NCBI GenBank assembly: GCA_013396635.1
Contig: WBMW01005037.1
Location: 1,516,665 to 1,580,664, forward strand
Origin: Penelope pileata
Taxonomy: Eukaryota > Chordata > Aves > Galliformes > Cracidae
DNA length: 64,000 nucleotides
Direction of reading: 5' to 3'
The notes beneath the pieces were generated by a model. The model saw nothing but the letters and a program-made list of their open reading frames with translations, had not been told where the DNA came from and did no database searches. The position numbers and the translations under genes are program-made. Within the stretch, counting starts at the first letter, position 1; the number at the start of each line of letters is the position of its first letter. This document shows positions 10,075 to 24,361 of this stretch, in pieces.

Positions 10075-13000
10075 TTATTTGACTTACTATACACAAAATC
10101 TGTTCTTAAGTTTTCTTCCTGAGGAATTGGGAAATCTTGATTTAGAACAGTTGGGTTTTGCCTTCCCCTCGTACTGGAAACAGTGCTGCTTCTGTACACT
10201 GGTTATATTCTGTGCAAACAGTCACTATCTTGATAGTGAAAAGACAATTTATCAAAAAAAAACAAAACACCAGCTGCTAAGGTGACAGTTGACATGAATA
10301 TAGAAGATGTGAGGGCATCTTTCTGCTTGGAGAAATTCCACTCAACAGCTGCACTTTCTACTTTTCTGTGGGTCAATGTTGGGGAAATATGTTTACTAGC
10401 AATGTTTGTAAACTTGGCTTTGTTTTTCATGAAATAAAATAGTAAGTTCTAGGGATAGATTGAGGTATAAAAAAAAAAAAAAGGCAGCTATCACTTATCT
10501 TTGGTTAAGTTTTGTTAGATTGCAAATAGGGATTTCATGTCTCAACTAAAATTGGCTATTTCCTACTGTATCAGCAGTAATGGGAATTACTGTGCTTAAA
10601 AAAAATTGGCTGTTACATAAGAAAAGTTAGAGGAATATATTCTGCAGAAGAGCTGATAATTCTCTCTGCTTCTGTCACTTTGGACATTTTGTTTGATTTC
10701 ATCTCAGGAGCAGTCTTGCTCAATCTCTGTATTGAAACTCAACTCATCCCCTCTTGCTGTTGGGACCATATCTGTGATTATGATTATGAATTAGAACTGC
10801 CTGTGTAAGAAAGCAGGTGTGTGCCCTTTCTTATTAAGAGCAGCAGGTCTTTATTCTGAAAAAGTGCAAGTTTAGCTCACATGCTTGAATTATTAAATTA
10901 AAATAAATGGGTAACGTGGGTAACTACCTCTTTTAAATTCACATTCTGAGTACTTGTATGTGACCAGGTGTGGAAAGCAGTGTATATATAATAAACAGTG
11001 ATATTGTTATAAATATGATCAGGGGAAAAAATATAAGTATTAAATCCCAAAGGACCTCCCGTGTTTTGTTCCATACTTGCTTCATCCCTGGGATTTGCCA
11101 GACTGAATGAAGTGGGAGTTAATATTTGGTTCTGTCCTGTTTGGTTTTGTGCAGCACTATCAGGCCCCACTGGTTTTCCTTTCTGTTCCCGTATGCTCTT
11201 CAGCCACATTTAATTAAAGCACAAGATTGTTGGAACACAAAAGCTGTTGTAGCATCTTTGCAGGCTGTTTGATACTTGCAAATGCTCAACTTTCTGTATT
11301 TCAGCATTTTGCCATGTTTGGGAATGACAGACTATTTTAAAAGCCCTTTACTCAAAGGAGCTTTCACACTGACTTCCTAGTGCTCATGCCACCTCGGTGT
11401 TAGGCTGGAGAGCATTTTGTATCCTGATGTGCAAACAGCACAGCAGGTTGCTAGACAGCTCAACACAATGTCCTATTGATCATATAATTGGTTTCTTTTG
11501 TTCTCAGTATTTTCAGCCACCTGTTCTAAGATGACAAAGTTCTTAGCCACAGGCTTATAGGGTTCAAAGAGGCTTTACAGGAGTACATGTCCCTTCATCT
11601 GTTGATCAAAAGTGCCAAACAGCTTCAACTTCAGTGTTGGAACAACTGTTTGTAGGAGCTTGAACTTTCTGCAGTCCCTATACATCTGTATTGATCAAAG
11701 TAACTTTGTGTGAAAGGTCCCTAAGTTAACGCCAAACTGAAAGTGTGACTGTGCTGCTTGGCCCAATGCAGAGGTGACAGTTTGGGTCACCTTTCTTTAT
11801 GGTGCTCCTTCTGTGCATGAAGACCTCCTGCACGTGATTCTCCTTAGAAGGTACAGAACTGAGGAGTAACCTCTGTTTCTACTGAAGATATTTACAAAGG
11901 AAGCTCATTCAACTTGAAGGAAAGATAATCAGATTGATTAGGAGAATGATTAATGGTTTCAGAGAAGAATGATAACGCTGTATGATTTCTTCCCCCTTTT
12001 TGGGAGGCAGAGGGGGTGTGGGTTTTTTTAGTATTGTTTTGGAGTTTGGAGAGTTTTTGGTGACTTTCTTCTGCATTACCTTCCCTATCTAGCTTTTGCT
12101 TTCCTTTATGGAAATCTTTGGTGTTGTAGTTGTTTTTCAAGTTGACAAGAGGAAAGACATGGTCGATTTTTTTTTTCATTCTACAAATAAGCCTTATTTT
12201 AATCTAAATTGAAGCTCAATCTGTTTCATATTTTGTAGAGAAGCTTGAACCGTAATTGTGTTTTGCACTTCACCGTTCTAGTACTCCTCATCTTTTTAAT
12301 GCAATTTTTAATAAATGATTGCAGGAGTATTTTAGGCTTTTTTTTTTTTATTTGTTAATAATCCTCTTCCCCCTTTCTAGGTTAACAGTAGGTGTAGGTG
12401 GCAGCAATTGAACAGAAGAAGAAAATGAAATGTTAAATGTAAAAACAAACATGGAAAATGATAACAATTTATGAATATATGCATACTGAGGACATTGCAG
12501 TAGATTAAGTAAAATATGTTGAGTGTGTTTAAACATGGAATATTTTGCACTCTGTGTTACTTCCACTGTTTTGTTAAGCACTTTATTTGTCATGTAATAC
12601 TTTCAAGGCGAATCAGTACGTGTTTGCAACAAAGTGAACCCACAGCGTGGTAGCACAGGGCTTTGTCACAGTTAATACAAATGTCACAAACTACTGGATA
12701 CAGAATACCAGTCCAAGTCTTTGCTGTCTGGTCTTCAACAGGATCCTGCTCAATGAGCTCGTTGGTGTGCTGACACCTGTAGTGTAATATTAATGTTGGG
12801 ACCAGAGGCTCAACGTGTTGCAGATGTGCAACTCAATCAGTTACTAATTGAATGGCTAAATAGGGAGCAGGAAGGGTTCTGGAATGCTTATTTGTTGTTT
12901 GGGCTATGAGCTCTGCAGTGGAAATTAAGACAATGAACAAATGCTTTGGCTTGATCGCTCTTAAGAAAATCATGGTGTAAAAATGTTTTTTTACTAGCAA

Positions 13001-13110
13001 CAAGATTACCTTTACGTGGAGAACTCATATTCCAGGGGACAATACTCTGTAACCTAGAGATGTTCGTCTTGCATGAAAATTATGAGAGGTGAGGCTTTAT
13101 GGGAGAGGTA
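10075..13110. other. AT-rich intergenic sequence between MTG2 and HRH3 (first part)
   Basis: About 3 kb without a recognisable gene. Open frames are short on both strands and none resembles a known protein. Poly-A and poly-T runs occur, for example near 10470 and 12340. Part may be an extended MTG2 3' UTR, up to the hexamer at 10433. Confidence 0.6.
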
Positions 13111-13111
13111 C

Positions 13112-13445
13112 ATAGGTCACTCCAAAAGTAATGCCTCCTATTTATTTCCATGGAAACTATAACAAAGAGCATAATAACACTGCTTGATAGAGCAAATTCT
13201 CAGCTACAAAACATTCTTTTTCAACATAGGCACCACCACTAGCTCTGCATTTCCACCAGCAATGAACAAGAGACTGCATGCCACGCACGTTAAAATCTGC
13301 ATCAGTGGAGGTGACCCACTGCTGCTGTCACCACTGCTGAACTGCACCAGCAGTGCCTCACTGTGCTCCCAGCCACAGCTTGGGCTCCTGTTGGGCCCCT
13401 TGTACGGCGGGTGTTGGGAGAGCAGGGAAGCTTTGAGCATCTCTT
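13112..13445 (-). mobile_element. Mariner-type DNA transposon fossil (Galluhop-like)
   Basis: The + strand starts with ATAGGTCACTCCAAAAGTAA, close to the AGGTNNNNNCAAAAGTAAT core of mariner terminal inverted repeats, next to a TA. Read on the - strand toward this end, short blocks in shifting frames resemble the mariner transposase C-terminus. These are HPPY at 13402-13413, a degraded segment around 13290-13330, and VEKECFVAENLLYQ ending in a stop near 13160. Frameshifts and stops show it is dead. No second terminal repeat is visible nearby, so the element is truncated or continues degraded beyond about 13445. The family name is from memory of avian repeats. Confidence 0.72.
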
Positions 13446-13599
13446 CAACAGGTCTACAGCCCTATCGTTTCCCTGAAAGCTGTATTTAGTTTTTGAATAT
13501 GTGGGGACCTGGATCACTTCTGTTAATAATGAAATTCATCACCTTTGTGCACATGGCTTTGGCATAAATTAAAACTTCATCCCGATACTGCTGAACTGG

Positions 13600-16500
13600 A
13601 TCCTAATGTTGCTGTGTGCCTGGCCTTTACAACCAGCTTTGTTATCTTCAGTCTTCCACACTGCAGTTTCCAATGCTGCTCCCCACTAACAAGTTCCCCC
13701 GTCTTGTTAAACAGGGATTAATTGTGCCTGCTCTGTAAAGGTCTGGAAAGACTGAAGTTATTAATATTTGGAGGGCAGGTTATATACGTGTGCCAGTCAT
13801 GATAAGGGATGATTTGGCAACTCTTAATAACAGAACAAAGGCTGCACTCTTGATTTTTCTCTACGTGGTTCTGAGATTTATTATGTGGTATGTGCCCGTT
13901 TTTCTGAGAAAGAAAAACATAGCTGGTAAGAAAAAGGCAGAGAGATTTTTATCAACCTTGTTTTAATATTGAGATTGTGTTTGTCCTTCATTTTCCCACT
14001 GAGAGTAATTTTTCATCTCCTCTTTCCTCACTGAAATAGAATTGTCCATGGAGGCCCTAACAGCTTCTGATTTCTTATCCCACAGAGCTTGTTTGTTTGT
14101 TCTTCCTCTGCCCTTGTTTCTGTGAAGTAGTGCTTTGAATCCTTGAAGGGAGCATTCCTTGGCCAGGCTCTGTTCTTCACGTATCACAGTACTGTTGTGT
14201 CACCAAGGTGGAGGTGTTCATGTGTTACATGTACGTTTCCTTGGAGCAAAGACAAAAGGCTCGCCGTGCTACTAAACCATATAACTGTGTTTTAAAAAGC
14301 TTGCTCATCTCTGCATGCTTAATTTCCATGAGAGGTAATGGGTATGACTGCTTACCTTGTTACAATCCATTTTATTCTGGTACCATTCCATTAATTTTAA
14401 TTGGAGTCACTCTGCATAATGCATGGCTGACCCAGGCCCAGGCTGTTGGATGTTTTTAATGGAAACGCGCTGCAGTATGTTCAAATCCTGCTATTTTATG
14501 TCTTGGTTATTGAGTAAAATAAGACACACAAAACATGAAGAGCTTTGTGCTTATTCACATATGCTGAAAATGTTTTATAGAGGCTAATCACCTTTAAAAA
14601 TGCCTACTTTAGCCATGCACTTAGATCCAGATGTATTAACAAGGACTGAAAAGCAGGACTGAGAAGTGACTGCAGAACAAATTCTCTTCTGTTACTCAAA
14701 CCCTTAGCGAGTACCTTTTTGTCTTTGTAACCAGATGAGTCCACAGTCTATAAATGTATAGGTAAAAGTCAATATTTTAGAAAACATCAAGGGTTTTGGA
14801 TTACTTTCAGCACATGGAAGAACTTAGTCAAAATAATTTTTTTATTTGAATCTTGACATTTGCTTCCTCAGTGCTTAATTTCCACTGAGATAGCAACATC
14901 ACTGTTTTCCAAAGCCATGTCAGTTCCCAGCCAGTACATCCCTTGTACACACACTAATCAGCCACGGACAGAAGTGAGCTATTCACTGTCTAAATCTAGA
15001 TAAATTAATCTTCTACTGAAAGCGGGAAATGTTTATGAGGAAAAATATTCGTATCAGGCAATGCAATTGCTGATTGTCAAGAGAATATCTGTGATATTAC
15101 AGATGAAGTATCCATATTTTGATGATCTTATTCATGGAGTTGTGCTGTTTTGTGGCTATTCATTTCCTGTTGTTTTCCTCTGATACAGATCAGGAAGATG
15201 AGCTTGGGCAGCTAATTTGCTTTGTCCAGACAGGGCACACATTTATCACATTTTAAAAATAACCTGTTAGAAGGTCACAGTATGAAATCGACATTTTTCC
15301 TGCATTATTTTGGAAAACATTTATTTTCTTCATTTGCCCACCCCCACACCAGACATGGAATGGACGTTTAAAACCTCAGTTCAGAAGCAATGGGACAGTG
15401 AGCTCTATCCAGAAAAACAAAAATTAATAACAGTTACTAGAGGTATCTTAGTGCTAGCTGTTCTGGTTCTGAAGCTTGCCAGTTCCCGTGATGGGTTATG
15501 TCTTTTCCTAGCTGTGCAGGGTCTGTGTGGCCCCTTTAACTGTAGATAAAACATATTCCATTGCTGTAAGCGAAGTCATGTCTGTTTCTATACCAACAGG
15601 AGTTCTGCAGCTTTGTGAACTAATTTATTGCCATCAGGAAAATGACTTTGACGGATGAAAATTTGATGCTATACTTTTTTTTTTTTTTTAATACAATACC
15701 TTGATAGTGATTTATTAACCTCCTTTTTCTGCTAGAAAGTGAATCACAGGTGGCTGAGGTCCAGATCTAGCTGTAAAAAGACTGTATCCTACTGAATCTT
15801 AGAAAATTGGTGTATAAATATCCTTGTGGATGTGGACTGTAGTGACTTGCAGAATCACACAGGAAATGTGTGACAAGGCAGAGGACCTGGAATTTGGAAA
15901 AACGGAGTATAATGCTACTGTTATAATATTTTTTACTTACAGGTGCCTTGTACAAGCATACCTCACAGCTCACCAGATGTCATGTTTGCATTTGTAGCTT
16001 CAAAGTGCTTCACGGAGATGTGTGCAGGGGAGCACAGACGTACACAGCTTGCTGAAGACATGGCCAGCGCTGCGTGCTGCTTCACCCCTGCCTTCCCCAG
16101 AACTGCCAGCACTCTCAGGAGGTATCACACTTCTTCAGTGTCCCTTTTGCCCTGCTCATGGTCTTGCAATCCATTTTAGCATTGAGGAACTTTCTGAGAG
16201 CTAACTTAAATATCTCCTATTTTTTCTGAGGGTTTTCAGATTTTGTTTCCACAGTGTATAAAACATGATTTGCCACATCAACACATCCAGTTTATTAACT
16301 GGTGCTGCTAATTCATGTAAATTATCACTAATTAAGTGCTCTCAAGACAGTGATTTTTTTAATGCTTGCTAAACGTAGTGGCTTATGAAACTCATCAACA
16401 TAGAACAGATCTAGAATTGTATATTAAGACCAAATGTAGTGCTACAGAAGTTAATTTCCTAATGTATTTAGTCTGGAACAAAACCAATGCTACATTTAAA

Positions 16501-19500
16501 TACCTAGGTCACTTTGCTCATCAGTGAGGAACGAGCACACCATTTGAAATTTGCTTTTAGTGAATATTCAAGCTAGAAATAGCAGTGTTCCCACTTTCAT
16601 GCTAGTAAAGCCTCAGTGTTTATATATTAATGGAAAAATAATTGAAGAGGGTCACAAATGCAACGGGATAAAGAAGAAACTTATTTAGGCTTAGTATCTT
16701 ATGCTTGCTCTTCTTTTTGATAGTTAATATACCCATTTTTCTAATACAGTTTGGGAGATCCTATCAGAACGAATACCCCCTTAGGCATGGTTTATAGCTT
16801 GCATTCAGGCTAACTAAGCTCATGTTCTGTGTTGCTTTGGTGTGGAGGAGGCAGTTCTGTTGAATTGCCTGCTGATTTGATATCTTCTCGTGCCACGTTT
16901 CTGAGTGATTAATACTGATGAGAATTTTTTCCTATTTTTAAGTAGTAATTGAATGATACTCTACTAATAAAGTAAGTAGCTGGTGAATTAATTGCTGAGA
17001 CAAAAACATTGTCATTCAGATGAATTGATCATAATGACCTTCAACAGTCGATTTCCCTGCTCTTAGTCTTTTGTTCGGTGCTTTAGCTGGGGCTAGCTCT
17101 CAAGATGAATGAAGGCAGGTTGTTTTTCTGGTTTATTTCAGGGGAATTTCTCAAAAACCTGTGTTTTCAGAAAGCATTTTTGAGATGGCTATTTTGAAAC
17201 AGCTCATGATTTCCAAGTAGGAATTTCTAAGGGATTTCAGCTCTTTATGGACTGTTCTGCATGCTTCTGTCTGAGTTCTTCCCAGTGAGAACTTCAGAAA
17301 GGGTATGTTGGGCACTTTGATCCTCTGCTGCTGAGGTTTTGATTTGCCATTTTGCAAATCCATGCCATCGTCCACGCATGTTAGACCTCAGTCTTTCCTT
17401 TACACTGGAATGAGCTATGCTTCAGCATTCTTCTGTCTGAAAGTTCTCTAAAGTACTAGCAGTTCTCTAAAGTACTTTGCAACCATAGTGTAGATTAAAA
17501 ACATTAGCAACAACAAAGAATCTTCCTACTTGTTGCTTTCAGGAAAACTCTCGAATAGCAGCTTGATTCCTAGCCATGAGAGTGTTTAACGTGGGCTTCA
17601 TGCAAGTATTATATGTATTATTTCATCCCTGTATATTTTGAGCACAAGCTGTATCAGATATTAACCAGTGCTTTAGCTGCAGTGGTCTGTTGAATTTGTG
17701 CTTTGTGGAGAGTAAATTATTTCCATAATGCAGGGTAATAGCTCTGCTTTGTCAAGCCATCATCAATTCATGAACACTGCAGAGTGTATGTGCAACTTCA
17801 TGTTGGAAGGATTGTATGCGCACCTCCCGTTATTGTTTGTTGTTCCATAAACAGCTTCTAATGACTGAAGCTGTGTGTGAGCTGTTACTTAACAGCTGAA
17901 GTATTTGCCAGAACTGGCATTGCCCTTCTAGCAAAGAGCTTGCTGTTTGTGAGTGCTCAGAGATCTCTTGAATGGGATTATTAACTACATGGCAAGCAGT
18001 TTTCCTTTAGTGTGCAGCTAAATCCTAACAAATTGTGTTAAAAATAATTCAAAAACCAATGCCGCATTATGGGTGCATTTTTGTGCTTAAAAGAACAGAT
18101 GCCAAGTTGCGGGCACAGCTTGCCTATAAAAATTCTGATTTTGTCATGAACTTTACGTGCACAGGATGGATACTTGTGTTCGTACACATATGCACTGTAA
18201 GTACCTGCTTTCATGCTCTTTCCTTGCCATCTCTCATCCATGATCATTGTACGTTGTGGCAGGGGGGCTAAGAATTATTGACAGGTTTCTGTTGTGTAAG
18301 AAACACCTTCACAACACAATAAAAAGTCCTGCTTGGTCCAGCTGAGTCACTGTTGAAATTATATCAGGTTGTAGAATTGTGCAAATGGAAAAATAATAGC
18401 CCTGTTCTTTCCTCACAAATGTGCATGCTTAGTATTACCTATAATGTTTGGTAATTGGATTAGATATTGGTTGCCTTTTATATTCAGACTGTGCAAGTGG
18501 TTTGTAAATTGTGGAGTAAAAATGCGTGGTTTGTAAATACCTAGTAATAAGCAATCCTCATGCATCCTGGACTATAGCAATAAAAATAAAAGCTTTTCCC
18601 TGTTTTGGCACTCATCCAGGGTGGCTAGCAAAATGTTTTATTCTTGCCTGCAATTCCTATATCAGAAGTAAAGATGATAATAATACTCCTTATTCTGTTC
18701 CATCTGTTTGCAGATTAAGTCCTTTAGAGTGGAGATGGTCTCTTACAAGACCACGTCTGTACTTCAGAGTTGTGCTGGTATCACTGCACAGGGGCTGGGG
18801 TTGTGAAAAATGAATCTTCCCTCTTAGAGGTCAAGTTGCTGAACTTCTCTCTAGCAAAGTTACTAACCGAGTGTCTTTCCATCCTAGTTCTGCCATGGGA
18901 ATGCCTGTTTGTTTACAAACAGGGAAGGAAACAGTAAGTACTCTTTCAAATCAAAATATAATCACATCTTCCTGGTTTCCCTCTTGGCAAATCTCATTAA
19001 TTAGCCCAGACAGGTGTTTGTCAACAAAAACTCCTTATTGCATTGTCTCTTCTCCTGCTGCCTCCTACACCAGCTAATGAAGCTTCAGTGATACCTCTGG
19101 AAAAGTGGAGCCAGTTATGTAAGTACAGGTTGGAGGGAACAAATAAGGAACCATAAATGAGGAGGGGCACTGAGGAGAGGCAGTGGGAGCAAGGATCTTC
19201 TGTCTGTGTAAAGAGATATTTCATTGTTGGTGATGAGGGCGGACGTGCTACAGATCCAAAAAGAAAGCAGCAGTGCTGAAAAGTGTTCTTTGATGGTTTA
19301 TTGATATGCAGATGCTGCTCTACGAAGGGACCACAAATCTTGTTGTCTTGGCCTTTACATCCTCTGGTTAATGGCATGTAGGTTGCTATTAAGAGAAAAG
19401 AACAGGCTTCACCTCCAAACGGGTCTTAGAGTAATTCACTTAGCCTGTTTCTTTAAAAAAAACTTCTGGGTACAACTTATAACTGCAAGAATAGTGTTTA

Positions 19501-22240
19501 CTAACACTCCGTGCATAAACTGGATACTTCTCTCTGGAAATAGCTAGTTCTTTTCCTCTATGCTTCCACCAATGTTTGATGCATGTCATATTTACAGCAA
19601 GTCATCTTCCCTGGTTTTTTGAAAACAGGTCCTAGCTGCTTGGTTTATGTCTAGACAATAGGAATAGGGCAACTTTATTTGCAGGTATGGTAGCAAAATT
19701 ATATAGTTGTTTTGCTGGGATAGTTGATGAGCAGCCCTCCGTTGTCTAATGGTGCTGTTTTTTCACAGTTCGTGTTTGATTATGCCTAACTGCTGCCTAG
19801 TCCCTGCCCCTTCCAGATGCATCTAGACATTTATATTCTGAACGCTAAAATCAGCGGAATTCAAACACTCCCTCAGCCATATCTGAATTAGTCATCAGCT
19901 ATTCTGAAACTTCAAACAGCTCATAACACTTCCAGTGTGAAAACCAGGCTGGGGTGTGACCTCACGTCCAGGCATAAGTGGTAATTTTTCCTTTGTGTTT
20001 GGCAAGGCAGGAGCTTTTGTTTCAGGAAGGATTGTACGTATCTTCCCTGCAAAGTCTGCTAGTGAATAAAATCACTTCCAGCTAAGTTTAGGTCATTCTC
20101 AGAAGTCATCTATTAGAATCATAGGATACAGACAGAGGGAGAAGGGTTCTGAAATACTTTTTATTTTTTCTCTGAAAGTGATGGCTGAAGGTACTTTTAA
20201 CCCCTCCAAAAAATAAATGAAAATGTTCTTTGCTGAATTTTTGATGTTTCAGTCCATGAAGTACCTGCATAGATATTCTTCTGAGTAGGGGTTGATGAAG
20301 CAGAATTCTTAAACTCACAGTAGGTGGAGAATCTGTCCCTTCTCTGGGCAGCAAGCCCTTGTCACAGTGTTTTAAGCATGGCATTTTGTAAGTCCGGGCT
20401 TCCAGAGGTGCGAGTGGCACTTGGATGTCTCCTGCATTGTTGAGCTGAGGCTGCATAGGCACACAGCTGCCCTGGCAGTTCTCTTTTTCTTTAGTAATGA
20501 TTACAGCCTATCTTAAAAACCGCTGTTTTACACTTCAAATCCTTCATAATGCTACATGAAAAATCCAAACCCTAATCTTTGCTAACCCACAAATGTGTGT
20601 TATACTTTTTCACAGGAATTAAAGAAGCATGAATGTGTTTAATCACTGAAGCACAGGTTTATTTCCACTCATGCATGCAACACGTTGGTACAAGCATGGG
20701 TGTACACACATATGCACTCTCTCATACAAGAAAATTGCCATGAAGAATTCTAGAAGATTCCCAGATTTTATTTCCCCAGAAACTAGCTTATAGTGAAATG
20801 ATGCTTTACTCCTATCTTATTCAATAATTTCTGTTAAATTTGGGGCTGCTTTTTTGCTCATCTTGATAACACTGACAATTAAACATTGTCAGTATGATGG
20901 AAACGTCATTGAAATCCAAGGAGATAAGGAAAAGGAAAGAGGAGAAAGCAATATTCATTTTATGATGGATCTATGGCTGTAATTCACACCATTCTTGTCT
21001 GAAAATGAGTTGAGCATCTCCTGCACGTACAGCAATCAGAGGCTGTAAAAATACCGTGCAAAAGCTTTACAGTGAATGTATCCGTTTCTTCAGGCTTTAG
21101 GAAGGGACTTCAAGACCAAAAGTACTCGGTCCATTCTGACAGCTCAGAGAGAAGTAACACTGGGATTCTGTGTGACACAGAATTGATGTCACTAGTGGGA
21201 CTCTGAAGAATTCATGGCACTTATACAGACAGCATGTGTACTTCAGTGCAGGTACCTCATGGCCTTATGGATCACTGACAGCAAAACCAGCCTCCACCAG
21301 CTCTCTACAGATGTCATGAATTTTATGAGTCTCTTAAAGCCAGGTGTGTTGCTTACAGCTTTAGCTGTTGGACTGAGTGAACACGTGAAAGAAAGGAGTT
21401 CTAGCCCATGTCCTTGCAAAGTCACCTTGAAATTTACAGCAGGTCTCGTCACCTTTAAACTGAATTACTGCCATGGGAAAATCTGTTTGTTGTCAGTATG
21501 CGAATACTTACACACTAAGAATTTGAGAATGGAAAAAATTTTCAGAATTTAGACAAATAGTTGCAGCTCCCTTTTAAAATGTCTTCTTGCTCATGCTCAT
21601 CATATACAGGGAAAACAACTAGGAGTGTCAACTTTTTTTTTTTTTTAATTAATTCAAACTCTAGGAGGGGGCAATTTTATAGAAAGAGGAAAAAGAACTT
21701 GATAAATCACTCTATGCTCACTATAGCTCTGGTCTTGTGTAAATAATGTGTGTTCATGTGTCTGGAATGTGCAGGAAGAAGGAAAAACAAACCCACCCCC
21801 TCTGACATCTTCCCATTTTGTTCTCCTAGGAAGCCCAGTTTCCAGTGAGCTCTTACTCAGGCAAATGTCTCACATTGGTAAATTCTTTGTTCACTCATTC
21901 ATTTGGTCAGAAGTATCAATACCACAGTACAGAAGGCATTCTCACATCTGATTTTTCAAAACTTTACCCGTTAACCACAGAGCAGTAAGAGTTCTTTCAG
22001 ATTAATGTTTATATTTTCTGTAAAGTTTTCTTTTCTGTTACAGTGATAAATACTTTTTCTGGAGGATGAAAATGTGAAAGCTGCTATTTCGTGCCGGGTA
22101 GAACTGACAGGAACAACAATTCCCCCCCGCTTTGCTTTAGGTGTAACTTTTCTTTTCCCAAACTGATCTAGTAGCCCCATCTCTCTTTATAAACAAATGA
22201 GGAGAAGCACAGCTGGGAACCAGAACCTTGTTCACGTTAC
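13600..22240. other. AT-rich intergenic sequence between MTG2 and HRH3 (second part)
   Basis: About 8.6 kb with no gene I can recognise on either strand. All open frames are short. A 19-bp direct duplication lies at 17442-17476 and a poly-T tract near 15668. No tRNA-like or ribosomal sequence was noticed. Conserved noncoding elements could be present but cannot be judged without alignment. Confidence 0.6.
17442..17476. repeat. Short tandem duplication
   Basis: The unit AGTTCTCTAAAGTACTAGC at 17442-17460 is followed at once by a second copy whose first 16 bases match. It is a local slippage product of no evident function. Confidence 0.7.
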
Positions 22241-22245
22241 CTACC

Positions 22246-22317
22246 TTAGGGAACCTGCTCTAGCAGTGGACTAGATGATCTGCAGAGGTCCCTTCCAACC
22301 CCTACGATTCTGTGATT
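22246..22317 (+). mobile_element. CR1 LINE 3' end fragment
   Basis: Contains GGACTAGATGATCTGCAGAG, then GTCCCTTCCAACCCCTACG and ATTCTGTGATT. This is the diagnostic 3' terminus of avian CR1 elements in + orientation. Only about 70 bp remain, as is usual for heavily 5'-truncated copies. Confidence 0.9.
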
Positions 22318-22319
22318 AG

Positions 22320-24050
22320 GACTTTGTCTTTTTTAGGCAGTCAAGAGGATTTTGGGAGTCACAGAAAGATTTAATGTAACATTTTCAGATCTAAGTTGCA
22401 CGTAACATGCTCTGGAAAAGAACTAGAATTGGAAAGAATTAAGTGACGTCCTCACCACCGACATCGTATGCTGCCAGGACTCTGCTCATCAGTGGTAAGA
22501 GAAATTCAGCTGTTCCAGGAGCCTTTTCTTAGCAAAATGTATAGGTTTTGTCTCCTCAGACCAATACATATACGTTTGGCTTTCAGTTGGATTTCATAAG
22601 TTCCAGCAACACCCTCCTTACCATAAAATATTTGGCAAACTTTGTATAAAAATACTTTATTGGGGTTCTCAGAGGGTAGTAGACACAAGGAAAGGTACAA
22701 GCAGGCTCAATTGGCAGCTCTTAGTACACTTACTTCAAAACATATATTTTAATTTATACTTAATGGCCTGAGTGAACTTGTCACAAGACTGAAATATCAT
22801 ATAGACAAAACAAGACATCGTTTGAAGCCTGACTTCAGATGACACTATTGATCTACTCAGCAAATGTCACTGGAATGAAGCTGAATAGCATTTTCTTTTA
22901 TTCCCAGCAACAGCCAAGAAACAGCTTGCTTGCAACAGCTAAGTGTAATTGGCAACCACAACATCATAAGCTTTTGGGTACTACTTTACAGCATTTGGGT
23001 TTCCATGAGTAAATGTAGTTTTCAGACTTACGATCTTGAGCTTCCTTTACAATACTGTTAAATACAAGTGTTTGCTGTGGCAGCTGACGATGTATTTGTG
23101 TTACTGTAGCACTGAGGAGGGCCAGCAGAGATGGGGAAGTTGGTCTTTTGCTTTCTGGCGGTACTGCCTGTCCCCAGAGAGCTGATAGAGACTATGTGGG
23201 CAAATGTGACAAAGAAGGAGATGGCAAGCAGAGATAAAATGCCTGCTATCTCATGTTTAGACTGAGATTAGAGCCCTGGTCTCTTGAATCTGGTATTCTG
23301 TCTGTGGAAATAGCTGACTGCTTAAAAAAAAATAAAAAATTGGTATTTATGTTGCTTGCATCAGCTTGACCAAGGGCTCCGTTGAAGTTATGTGTTTTAA
23401 AAGGAAATGTGAATCCTTGTTAAATTAAGAGGTCTGAAACTAATTTAAAAAATGGAATGCAAACTTCGTTTCTCCCACTACTCGTTGTTCTCACATCACC
23501 AAAAGAGTAAATACAAGGTCCTGGAGATGAGATTTAAAAAGGCCTTTGCGTCATGATGAGGGTGACAACTCTGCTGCGAGACACAGGACTGCTGGAGGAA
23601 GGATGGCTTCTGAGAGAGGAGAGGAGAGCTTTGCAGTGAAGGCAGCATGGATAAGGATTGCGTGGAGGAAGAGACAAGAAATGTTGCCAAAAGGTAGGAG
23701 GGAAGTGCACCCAGATCATGTGGGAGCAAAGGCCGGTGTGTGGCTGGATGCAAAGGAAATCTGAAGCAGGAATGCCAACAGGATGCTACAGGATGCTTGG
23801 TGCCCCTCAGTCCAGCTGTCAACTCCTTGGGGCAGAGATTTTCTCCTTCTTGGGTAGTGGAAAGGACACATCTTGCACCAAACACAATGAGGATCTGAAT
23901 TACGGCTGTGGCTGCTGTAGTAGTGATGATGAATGAGATGTTTTTCTTTCTGAGGTTCACTCTTTTCTTTTTGTATCATGACACAATATCTTAAGTGTAT
24001 GAAAAAAATCACATTCATGGTAAAAATAAGGTTTGCCATTGTGTAAACTG
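22320..24050. other. Intergenic or distal 3' flank of HRH3
   Basis: About 1.7 kb with no recognised coding sequence. The 154-codon - strand frame at 23496-23960 resembles nothing known to me. Part may belong to a longer HRH3 3' UTR, since minus-strand AATAAA hexamers also occur near 22620 and 22900. Confidence 0.5.
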
Positions 24051-24081
24051 TAGTTTAGTCCAGTGGGGTTTGGGGTAGGTA

Positions 24082-24087
24082 TTTATT
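24082..24087 (-). promoter_or_regulatory. HRH3: Candidate poly(A) signal of HRH3
   Basis: TTTATT on the + strand reads AATAAA on the - strand, 275 bp past the HRH3 stop. It is the nearest hexamer to the coding end and implies a 3' UTR of about 300 bp. Confidence 0.45.
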
Positions 24088-24361
24088 TTCATATTTTAGC
24101 AAAATGTTGGTGCCACTGAGGCTGACTAGGTGGCAGCAGAGCTCTTTTGTGCAGGTGGAGGACACATCACTGCCTGTAGTTAATAGAAAGAAAATAAAAC
24201 CCCCTTACTCTTGTATTCTGCTCAGTTTTGTCGGTGATGAACTAGAATAAATTAGGAATGATCCCACTGCTGCCTTCCTCGTGTGGCCCAGCCCAGCGAT
24301 CCCAGCTTCTGGAGAAGCAGCAATGCAGGTGTGTTACCTGTGGCTCTTCCACACATCCTTT

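Noticed and set aside
20113..20125. AGAATCATAGGAT as a possible reversed CR1 tail
   Set aside because: Only about ten bases fit and the rest of the CR1 3' end is absent.
23496..23960. A 154-codon - strand frame downstream of HRH3
   Set aside because: No similarity recognised; it lies beyond the likely HRH3 poly(A) signal and overlaps open frames on the other strand.
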